Part shown: positions 5,979 to 14,103 of the stretch, piece after piece | How positions within the stretch are numbered: the first letter of the stretch is position 1 | Layout of the letters: each line of letters opens with the position of its first letter | DNA from: an uncultured Bacteroidales bacterium | Lineage (GTDB): Bacteria > Bacteroidota > Bacteroidia > Bacteroidales > Paludibacteraceae | Direction of reading: 5' to 3' | Assembly (NCBI GenBank): GCA_902792535.1 | Contig: CADAZU010000016.1 | Location: forward strand, 1-32,100 | DNA length: 32,100 bases | Translations under genes and position numbers: made by a program | The notes under the pieces: model-generated | What the model saw: the letters and a program-made list of their open reading frames with translations, nothing else | The model's database searches: none | What the model was told of the DNA's origin: nothing

Positions 5979-8900
5979 ATAGATATTTTTACATAGTACT
6001 GGTTAGTCTGTTGCTGTGGTTGCCGATGGTGACTATGGCGGTTGATGCGCAGAACAACGGCGGCAAAGGCAAAAGCGGCGGCAAGAGCCTGAAAGAACTG
6101 ATAGCGGAGGAGAAAGCGCGCAAAGAAGCCGAAAAAGCCGAGAGAGAGGCGAGAGAGAAACAAGACCAACCCTCCCAAAGAGGGAGGGAGAGCGGTGACG
6201 GGGCAACGGTTACCAGAGACGGGGCGAGCCCTGAAGCCGCAGCGGATTATGTGACGGAGACGGACAGCGCGATCTGGGCTCCGACACAGGTGAAGCAACT
6301 CGGAGTGCAGAACTTCGGCGAGCTGGTGCAGCCGCATAGTTCGTTGGACCTGCAGGATCCGGGTAATATATCCACTACCGTGGAGTACCAGCCGGAGACA
6401 GGTATGTACGTGCTGCACACACGTATCGGTGAGACCGATGTGACGACGCCGTACATGCTGACGCAAGACGAGTACAACCACTACGCCGAGCGGCAGATCA
6501 TGCACCGGTACTGGCAGCAGAAGATCGGTGAGGTCGAGCATAACAACGAGAGTAAATTCGACATCACCGACATGAAGTTCAACATCGGTCCGGCGGACAA
6601 AGTATTCGGTCCGGGCGGTGTGCAACTGAAGATGCAAGGAAGCGCAGAGCTGTTATTCGGATTCAAGCACCAATACATCGCCAACCCGTCTCTTACTGTA
6701 CGCGCGCGCAATAACAACATCTTCGATTTCGACGAGAAGATACAAGCCAGCATCCAAGGCAAGGTCGGTTCGAAACTCAATTTCAACATGAGTTACAACA
6801 CCGAGGCTTCTTTCTCGTTCGACCAGCAGAACCTCAAACTGAACTACAAAGGCGAAGAGGACGACATCATCCAGTCTATCGAAGCCGGTAACGTCACGAT
6901 GGACCTGCCTTCGTCGCTCATCCGCGGAAGTCAGGCACTTTTCGGAATCAAGACCAACCTGAAGTTCGGCAAGTTCCGCATTCAGGCGTTGATCAGCCAG
7001 CAGAACAGCCAGGCGCAGACCGTGAGCAGCCAAGGCGGCGCGCAGATGACCAAGTTCGACATCAGCGGCGACAGTTACGACGAGAACCGGCATTTCTTCC
7101 TGAGTCATTATTTCCGCGACCGTTACGAGTCGGCGATGGCGAGTGTGCCGTATATAGCTTCCGGTATCACGATCAACAAGATAGAGGTTTGGATCACCAA
7201 CAAACGCGGAAACTACGACCAAGCGCGTAACATCGTCGCTTTTGCGGACCTCGGCGAGAACAGCGACCATACCTTCAACACCTCTTGGGGCGGCGCACCC
7301 GGTTTAGCACCGGACAACAATACCAACGGCTTGTATTCGGCTATCCGCGCAACCGGTTTCCGCGACCTGCAGCAGACGAGCCAAGTGCTGGAAGGGATGA
7401 ACGGCATGGAGGGCGGAAATGACTTCGAGAAGATCGAGAGTGCGCGGTTGCTGACCAGCAGCGAATATACGCTCAACAGCGCGCTGGGTTATATATCGCT
7501 CAAGAGCGCGCTGAACCAAGACGAAGTCTTGGCGGTGGCGTACGAATACACCTTCAACGGTCAGGTCTATCAGGTCGGTGAGTTCTCGACGGACGGCAAC
7601 GAAGAGCTGCACGCGCCGAATGCACTGGCGCTGAAGATGCTGAAGAACAGCGCGAACGCACCCAACAAGAAAGGACGCGGCACATGGGATCTGATGATGA
7701 AAAACATCTACTCCCTCGGCGCAACCAGCATCAACCAAGATAAGTTTGAGTTATACGTGACTTACCGCAACGACTCGGTCGGAACGGACGTGCAATACCT
7801 GAACGAAGGACCGGAGGCGATCAACGGCAAGCAGTTGCTGCGCGTCATGAACCTCGACCGCTTGGACCAGAAGCATAACGCGTCCCCCGATGGTCGGTTC
7901 GACTTCATCGAAGGACTGACCGTTTATGCCTCGTCCGGCAAGATCATCTTCCCTGTGCTGGAGCCGTTCGGCAGCCACTTGGCAGACGCGCTGGGCAACG
8001 ACCCGCGGCTGGTGAAGAAATACTGCTTCCCCGAGCTGTACGACTCGACGCTGATTGTGGCGCAGGAACTGAGCGAAAAGAACAAATTCCACCTGACGGG
8101 TAAATACAAAGGCACGAACGGCAGCGAGATCCGTCTGGGCGCGATGAACGTGCCGCGCGGTTCGGTGACCGTCACCGCCGGAGGTGCGACGCTGATCGAG
8201 AACGTCGATTACACCGTCGATTACACGATGGGAACAGTAACGATCCTCAATACCTCGATCCTGGAGAGCGGCACGAACGTCGATGTCAAGCTGGAGAACC
8301 AGAGCACGTTCTCGCTGCAACGGAAGAGCCTGTTTGGTGCACACTTGGAGTACGAGTTCAACAAAGACCTCGTCCTCGGCGGTACGATCATGCACTTGCG
8401 TGAGCGCCCGCTGACGACCAAAGTGAACACGGGTTCGGAACCGCTGGCGAACACCATCTGGGGTGTCAACGGAAGCTGGAAGACCGAGATGCAGTGGCTC
8501 ACCAACGCGATCGACAAGATCCCTTGGATCAATGCCACCGCGCCTTCGACTTTCCAGATCAATGCCGAGTTCGCCCACCTTATTCCGGGGCATACCCGCG
8601 ACGTCGGAGCCGTCGGAACGGCATACATCGACGATTTCGAGAGCACGACGACCAACATCGACATCCACTATCCGAGTTACTGGTTCCTCGCTTCCACGCC
8701 GACCGTCTTCGACGAATCGAAAGAGATCAACCAACCCGGGTATAACAAGAACAGAGCGTTGCTGTCCTGGTTCCTCGTCGATCCTATTTTCGGTTACCCG
8801 CAATCCAACACGCCGGCGCATATCAAGAACGACCTCGTGGCGCTGAGTGACCACAGGACACGTATCGTTTATCAGGACGAGATCTACCCCAACCGCCAGG

Positions 8901-11900
8901 AAGCAAGCAACGTCGATACCAAGCTGTCGATCCTGAACCTCGCGTACTATCCCGAGGAGCGCGGACAATACAACATCTCCGCCAGCGAGATCGGTGCGGA
9001 CGGTAAGATGACCAACCCCAAGAAACGTTGGGGCGGTATCATGCGACGGCTGGACAACACCGATTTCGAGAAAGCCAACATCGAGTATATCCAGTTCTGG
9101 CTGATGGATCCGGCGCTGACCAACCCAGATGGCTACGAAGGAGAGCTATACATCAACCTCGGTGACATTAGCGAAGATATTTTGCGCGACGGCAAGAAAG
9201 CGTTTGAGCACGGTCTGCCGGTGAGCGCCGCCGACCAAGGTCGCGTGGACAGCACCGTCTGGGGTTACGTTCCGAGGACGACGAGTACGGTTGTCGCCTT
9301 CAGCAACGAGACCGGAGCCCGCGCTATGCAGGATGTCGGTCTGAACGGTCTGAACAGCGAGCAGGAGAAGACTTGGCCTGCTTACCGTCAGTACCTGACG
9401 GAGCTGCAAGGACGCGTCTCCGCGGACGTGTGGAACCGTTGGGAGAGTGACCGCTTCTCGCCGAGGAACGACCCTGCGGGAGATAATTTCCACTACTACA
9501 GAGGTTCCGATTTCGACCGCGAGGAAGTGCCCATCCTGGAGCGCTACAAACACTACAACGGTACCGAAGGCAACTCGCCTGCGACCGAGCAGCAGACCGA
9601 GAGCTACGGTACGGCTTCGACCCTGACGCCGGATGTAGAGGACATCAACCTCGATAACACGCTGAACGAATACGAGAAATACTACCAGTACAAAGTGATC
9701 CTGCGTCCGGATATGATGGAGGTGGGAAGGCAGCATATTACGGAGAAGAAAGTACGTAACGTCACCCTCCGCAACGGCGAGACCCAAGAGGTGACGTGGT
9801 ACCAGTTCAAGATTCCTCTCCGCGGCGACAGCGCCAGCGTGCAGAAGATCGGTTCTATCCGCAACTGGAAATCCATCCGTTTCATGCGTATGTACCTGAC
9901 GGGCTTCGAGAAAGAGACCCACTTGCGTTTCGCGACATTAGACTTGGTGCGCGGCGACTGGCGTCAGTACACGCGTGATCTGGCACCCGTCGGAACGCCG
10001 GTCAACAGCAGCGCGTCCATCGACGTGCAGACCGTCAACATAGAGGAGAACAGCACCCGTACCCCGATCAACTACGTGCTTCCTCCGGGAGTGAGCCGCC
10101 AGACCGACCCGGGTCAGGCACAGCTGATTGCCCAGAACGAGCAGGCGATGGTGCTGCGCGTGGCGCACCTCAGTCCGCACGACGCCAGAGCGATGTACAA
10201 GAACTCCGGCTACGACATGCGGCAATACAAGAACCTGCAGATGTTCGTTCATGCCGAACAACTGAGTACCGTTGATCCGGATCTGAAAGACGGCGATCTG
10301 AGCTGCTTCATCCGTCTGGGTTCCGACCTGCGGAACAACTACTACGAATACGAGATCCCGCTGCGTCTGACTGCGCCGGGTCTGTATAACAACAACTCTG
10401 CAGCCGACCGCGAGATTGTTTGGCCGAACGAGAACATGTTCGACTTTGCGCTGAAGGTACTGACCGACGCCAAGACCGCCCGCAACAAAGCCAAACGGGC
10501 AGGCAACGAGGGTGTGAGCAACACCATCCCGTATGTGATCTACGACGACGCAAACAACAAGCCGCAGAACAAGATCACCGTGCTCGGTAACCCGACGCTG
10601 GAAGACGTCAGCACAATCATGATCGGTGTGCGCAACAACGGCCAGCACGAGGCGTCCGGTGAGATATGGGTGAACGAGTTGCGTCTGAGCCAGTTCAACG
10701 AGCAAGGCGGTGTGGCTGCGATGGCGAATGCCGCCCTCGCGATCAGCGACATTGCCCAGCTGAACGTAGCAGGACGATTAGAGACAGCAGGATACGGTTC
10801 GATCGAGTCGAACGTGCTGGACCGTAATATGGATAACTTCTATCAGATCTCGGTCAGCGCAGCCCTCGAAGGAGGACGTCTCTTCCCGGAGAAAGCGAAG
10901 ATCCAGATGCCGCTCTATGTCTCCTATAGCAACGAGACCACCAGCCCGGACTACGACCCGCTGGACACCGACGTCAAGCTCAGCGAGACGCTCAGTACCT
11001 ACGACACCAAAGAGGAACGCGACTCGATCAAACGGATGACCAACACCGTACACGAGTCCACCTCGTTCAGCGTCAGCAACCTGAAGGTCAACATCCACTC
11101 CAAGAAACGCGATATGTTCTACGACCCGGCAAACTTCTCTATCTCCGCTTCGTACAACAAGCAGAACGAGCACTCGCCGGAGATGGAGACCAACTACACC
11201 ACCGACCACAAGGGCTCGTTCAACTATGCCTATAACTTCAATCCCAAACCGTGGGAGCCGTTCAGCAAGGTGGAGAAAGTGCAGAAAGTGAAATTCCTGA
11301 AAGAGATGAATTTCTACTACCTGCCCCAGTCCTGGGCATTCAGCACCAACATGCACCGTACTTTCAGCCACTTAAAGATGCGCGACCTCACCGGCGGAGC
11401 AAGCGATGCCATGGATCTGACATACAGCAAGGACTTCACTTGGGACCGCAACGTGGACTTCAAATACGACCTGACGAAGAATATGAAATTCACCTTCCAG
11501 AGCGCGATGAACGCCATCATTGATGAAGGCAAATACACGCCGGAGATCCTGAAAGGACAGTATTTCGACCCGGAGTTCAACCACGATAAATACGAAGCTT
11601 GGCGCGATACGATCCAGCGTTCGCTGGCTCGATGGGGTTCGCCGTACACCTACCAGCAGGTCTTCACCGCCAGTTGGAATGTGCCTTTGAACCGCATTCC
11701 GGGGCTGGACGCTCTGACCGCCAACGGCTCGTATAACGCGACCTATAACTGGACCCGCACGGCGTCCTCTACGACGAACGGTGTGGACCGCGGTAACACC
11801 GTCAGCAGCTTGCAGAGCTGGCAGGTCGATGGAGGTATCAATTTCGAGACGTGGTATGGCAAGTCCAAGTATTGGAAGGACATTACCCAGCGCTACAACG

Positions 11901-13597
11901 GTCGTGGCGGTCGTCAGCGTGCCTTCAAGCCCAAGACCTACACCCAGACCGTGAGCATGAAGAAAGGCGAAGCGGTCGAGATCACCCATCGGCTCAACAG
12001 CGAGTTGCTGCAAGTGGCTGTGACCGACTCGGCAGGCAAGGTTCTGCCAGTGAGCTTCCGTCCGGCGGGTAACACCAAAGTGACCATAACGCCCAAACGC
12101 GACTGCGCGAACGCCATCGTGACTGTGACGACCAAGGATCCGAACCAGCGCACCTCCGCACAGATCGCAGGAGACATGTTCGCCTATGTAGGTACGATGT
12201 TCCGACGGCTGCAAGTGACCTACCGCGAGACGAACTCGCTGAGCGTACCGGGCTTCATGCCGGAAGCCGGATTTATGGGTCAGCGCAAAGCCAACGGCGC
12301 TTATGCTCCGGGCTTTGACTTCGCCTTCGGTTTCATCCCGAATAACTTTATGGAACGCGCGAAGACGCACGGCTGGCTCTCCGGAGACACTTCTATCGTA
12401 CAACCTGCGACACGCGCACACACCTCCGATCTGGACATCAAACTGACCTTGGAACCGCTGCCGGGATTCAAGATCCAGCTGAACGGCAAGCGATACATGG
12501 CGCAATCCACCTCGATCATTTACAGCTACGGCGACCTGCAGGAAAACATGACGGGTTCGTTCAACATCACCCAAGTAGCGATCGGAACGATCTTCAGCCG
12601 CGTCGGCAGCCAGGAAGAGAACTTCGCCAACAGTGCATTCGACCGATTCCTGGAGAACCGCGCGCTCCTGACCGACCGCGTGCAAGAGCAATACAACGGA
12701 ATGACCTTGCCGAGCACCGGATTCATGAGCAATATACCGCTCGGCACCAAATACGATCCGACGAAACACGGTACCGTCAGCCGCAACTCGGCAGACGTGC
12801 TGGTTCCTGCTTTCCTCGCGGCATACACAGGCAGAGACGCCGGAAGGATCGGTCTGAACCCCTTCTTGGGCATTCTGAAGATCCTGCCGAACTGGTCTGT
12901 GACCTACGACGGTTTAGTCAAGTTGCCGTGGATGCGCGATCATTTCAAATCCGTGACCCTGACCCACGCTTATACCTGTAAGTACGCCATCGGTTCGTAC
13001 GGCAGCTACTCGACTTGGGTTGGCGGCGACGGGAATAACAAAATGCTCGGTTTCGTTCGCGACGTAACGACCGACGCTCCGCGTCCCAGTTCTGCTTACG
13101 ACATCAGTAATGTGACGCTGACCGAAGCCTTTGCGCCACTGATCGGACTGAACTTGACGATGAAGAACTCGCTGAGCCTCAAGGCCGAATACCGCAAGCA
13201 GCGCAACCTGGCGCTGAACGTAACGAGCGTGCAGCTGACCGAAGGGCATACCTCCGAGTTCGTCATCGGAGCAGGATACACGATCAAGAATCTCAGCTTC
13301 ATCGCCAAGAAGAAAGACGGAGGACAGCGGAAAGTGAGCAACGACCTGAAACTGCAAGTGGATGTGTCCTACAAGGACGTGAAGATGCTGCTCCGCAAGG
13401 TAGAAGAAGGCATCACCCAGGCTTCGTCCGGCAATAAGGTGCTGGCGATCAAGATCTCGGCGGACTACGTCCTGAGCCAGAAGATCAACCTGCAACTCTT
13501 CTACGACCACCAAGGTACTACACCGCTGATTTCTTCCTCTTATCCGGTGAAGGCAGACAATGTAGGTCTGAATATCAAGTTGATGCTGACGAGGTAA
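5972..13597 (+). CDS. sprA: SprA/Sov-type type IX secretion system outer-membrane translocon protein
   Basis: This 2541-residue protein is in the size range of F. johnsoniae SprA and P. gingivalis Sov, the very large beta-barrel that forms the type IX secretion pore. The start is TTG: an in-frame stop lies 6 bp upstream, and a later ATG would remove the signal peptide (KNR, then a hydrophobic core to about residue 22, likely cleavage after VDA). Residues 28-60 are a Gly/Lys then Glu/Lys-rich linker. Regions resembling SprA homologues include GPADKVFGPGGVQLKMQGSA, LNFNMSYNTEASFSF, and AYIDDFESTTTNIDIHYPS in the middle. The C-terminal half alternates aromatic and polar residues as in barrel strands. 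Residues about 67-84 carry a palindrome and a degenerate heptamer array. ruvA lies upstream and the nadR-like gene begins on its last base. No other T9SS genes are in view. Confidence 0.92.
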   Translation: MKNRYFYIVLVSLLLWLPMVTMAVDAQNNGGKGKSGGKSLKELIAEEKARKEAEKAEREAREKQDQPSQRGRESGDGATVTRDGASPEAAADYVTETDSAIWAPTQVKQLGVQNFGELVQPHSSLDLQDPGNISTTVEYQPETGMYVLHTRIGETDVTTPYMLTQDEYNHYAERQIMHRYWQQKIGEVEHNNESKFDITDMKFNIGPADKVFGPGGVQLKMQGSAELLFGFKHQYIANPSLTVRARNNNIFDFDEKIQASIQGKVGSKLNFNMSYNTEASFSFDQQNLKLNYKGEEDDIIQSIEAGNVTMDLPSSLIRGSQALFGIKTNLKFGKFRIQALISQQNSQAQTVSSQGGAQMTKFDISGDSYDENRHFFLSHYFRDRYESAMASVPYIASGITINKIEVWITNKRGNYDQARNIVAFADLGENSDHTFNTSWGGAPGLAPDNNTNGLYSAIRATGFRDLQQTSQVLEGMNGMEGGNDFEKIESARLLTSSEYTLNSALGYISLKSALNQDEVLAVAYEYTFNGQVYQVGEFSTDGNEELHAPNALALKMLKNSANAPNKKGRGTWDLMMKNIYSLGATSINQDKFELYVTYRNDSVGTDVQYLNEGPEAINGKQLLRVMNLDRLDQKHNASPDGRFDFIEGLTVYASSGKIIFPVLEPFGSHLADALGNDPRLVKKYCFPELYDSTLIVAQELSEKNKFHLTGKYKGTNGSEIRLGAMNVPRGSVTVTAGGATLIENVDYTVDYTMGTVTILNTSILESGTNVDVKLENQSTFSLQRKSLFGAHLEYEFNKDLVLGGTIMHLRERPLTTKVNTGSEPLANTIWGVNGSWKTEMQWLTNAIDKIPWINATAPSTFQINAEFAHLIPGHTRDVGAVGTAYIDDFESTTTNIDIHYPSYWFLASTPTVFDESKEINQPGYNKNRALLSWFLVDPIFGYPQSNTPAHIKNDLVALSDHRTRIVYQDEIYPNRQEASNVDTKLSILNLAYYPEERGQYNISASEIGADGKMTNPKKRWGGIMRRLDNTDFEKANIEYIQFWLMDPALTNPDGYEGELYINLGDISEDILRDGKKAFEHGLPVSAADQGRVDSTVWGYVPRTTSTVVAFSNETGARAMQDVGLNGLNSEQEKTWPAYRQYLTELQGRVSADVWNRWESDRFSPRNDPAGDNFHYYRGSDFDREEVPILERYKHYNGTEGNSPATEQQTESYGTASTLTPDVEDINLDNTLNEYEKYYQYKVILRPDMMEVGRQHITEKKVRNVTLRNGETQEVTWYQFKIPLRGDSASVQKIGSIRNWKSIRFMRMYLTGFEKETHLRFATLDLVRGDWRQYTRDLAPVGTPVNSSASIDVQTVNIEENSTRTPINYVLPPGVSRQTDPGQAQLIAQNEQAMVLRVAHLSPHDARAMYKNSGYDMRQYKNLQMFVHAEQLSTVDPDLKDGDLSCFIRLGSDLRNNYYEYEIPLRLTAPGLYNNNSAADREIVWPNENMFDFALKVLTDAKTARNKAKRAGNEGVSNTIPYVIYDDANNKPQNKITVLGNPTLEDVSTIMIGVRNNGQHEASGEIWVNELRLSQFNEQGGVAAMANAALAISDIAQLNVAGRLETAGYGSIESNVLDRNMDNFYQISVSAALEGGRLFPEKAKIQMPLYVSYSNETTSPDYDPLDTDVKLSETLSTYDTKEERDSIKRMTNTVHESTSFSVSNLKVNIHSKKRDMFYDPANFSISASYNKQNEHSPEMETNYTTDHKGSFNYAYNFNPKPWEPFSKVEKVQKVKFLKEMNFYYLPQSWAFSTNMHRTFSHLKMRDLTGGASDAMDLTYSKDFTWDRNVDFKYDLTKNMKFTFQSAMNAIIDEGKYTPEILKGQYFDPEFNHDKYEAWRDTIQRSLARWGSPYTYQQVFTASWNVPLNRIPGLDALTANGSYNATYNWTRTASSTTNGVDRGNTVSSLQSWQVDGGINFETWYGKSKYWKDITQRYNGRGGRQRAFKPKTYTQTVSMKKGEAVEITHRLNSELLQVAVTDSAGKVLPVSFRPAGNTKVTITPKRDCANAIVTVTTKDPNQRTSAQIAGDMFAYVGTMFRRLQVTYRETNSLSVPGFMPEAGFMGQRKANGAYAPGFDFAFGFIPNNFMERAKTHGWLSGDTSIVQPATRAHTSDLDIKLTLEPLPGFKIQLNGKRYMAQSTSIIYSYGDLQENMTGSFNITQVAIGTIFSRVGSQEENFANSAFDRFLENRALLTDRVQEQYNGMTLPSTGFMSNIPLGTKYDPTKHGTVSRNSADVLVPAFLAAYTGRDAGRIGLNPFLGILKILPNWSVTYDGLVKLPWMRDHFKSVTLTHAYTCKYAIGSYGSYSTWVGGDGNNKMLGFVRDVTTDAPRPSSAYDISNVTLTEAFAPLIGLNLTMKNSLSLKAEYRKQRNLALNVTSVQLTEGHTSEFVIGAGYTIKNLSFIAKKKDGGQRKVSNDLKLQVDVSYKDVKMLLRKVEEGITQASSGNKVLAIKISADYVLSQKINLQLFYDHQGTTPLISSSYPVKADNVGLNIKLMLTR
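6170..6221. repeat. Palindrome plus degenerate heptamer array inside the sprA N-terminal region
   Basis: CCCTCCC and GGGAGGG (6170-6176 and 6182-6188) form a perfect 7-bp stem with a 5-nt loop. Five bases later come GGTGACG, GGGCAAC, GGTTACC, AGAGACG. The block is in frame and encodes part of the low-complexity linker after the signal peptide. The array part is weak; the palindrome is clear. Confidence 0.55.
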
Positions 13598-14103
13598 TGT
13601 ACAAGGTAGGGATCATAGGACCTGAGAGTACAGGCAAAAGCGATTTGGCGCGGTACCTGGCGAAACGATACAAGGGCGTGCTGGTGGAGGAATATGCGCG
13701 GAGGTACGTAGAGGAGAAAGGCACGACCGAGGTGAGTTATGAGGAGCTATGCGAGATAGCACGGCGGCAGATAGAGGAGATCAAGTCCTACAGCGAAGCG
13801 GTCTGTTCGTCCGAAGGACGGTCTGGACTCTGTCAAGCGAAGCCGGTCTTCTTCGACACCGAGCTGATCGTGACCAAAGTGTGGTTTGAATATGCGTTCG
13901 GGCATGTGCCGGAGTGGCTCAACGAAGCCATCAAAACCTACCCGATGGACGTCTATCTGCTGACTTATCCGGACATAGCGTGGGTACCCGACCCCGCGCG
14001 CAGCAACGGCTCGGACGAGATAAGAAAAGAATTATTTGACCGCTACGAAGCGGAGATACAAGCATTGGATACACCTTATTATATTATAACGCACGAAGAA
14101 TAG
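13597..14103 (+). CDS. NadR-type nicotinamide ribonucleoside kinase-like ATPase
   Basis: This 168-residue P-loop protein opens with MYKVGIIGPESTGKS (Walker A at residues 8-15), then VEEYARRYVEE, an RRQIEE helix, FFDTELIVTKVWFEYAFG (hydrophobic strand ending in D) and DVYLLTYPDIAWVPDP. This pattern matches the ribosylnicotinamide kinase domain of NadR and its stand-alone Bacteroidota relatives, which probably phosphorylate nicotinamide riboside for NAD salvage. The C-terminus stops at YYIITHEE and seems to lack the final helix of relatives. Residues about 68-83, between the helix and FFDTEL, look like an insertion: their DNA holds a CGTCC-gaa-GGACG palindrome between two AGCGAAGC copies. Its ATG shares one base with the sprA stop, and its TAG touches the mfd ATG, so the three genes should be co-translated. 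The exact substrate is inference. Confidence 0.75.
   Translation: MYKVGIIGPESTGKSDLARYLAKRYKGVLVEEYARRYVEEKGTTEVSYEELCEIARRQIEEIKSYSEAVCSSEGRSGLCQAKPVFFDTELIVTKVWFEYAFGHVPEWLNEAIKTYPMDVYLLTYPDIAWVPDPARSNGSDEIRKELFDRYEAEIQALDTPYYIITHEE
13792..13848. repeat. Palindromic insert flanked by direct repeats inside the nadR-like gene
   Basis: AGCGAAGC-GGTC (from 13792) and AGCGAAGC-CGGTC (from about 13837) flank a segment containing the perfect palindrome CGTCC-gaa-GGACG (13808-13820). The segment is in frame and encodes a Cys/Ser/Gly-rich stretch not expected in the NadR kinase fold. Confidence 0.45.

Noticed and set aside
7751-12769. Long open frames on the minus strand under sprA (for example 7751-8968 and 11372-12769)
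   Set aside because: They mirror the strong codon bias of sprA, show no recognisable domains, signal peptides or promoters, and lie entirely within a confidently identified gene.
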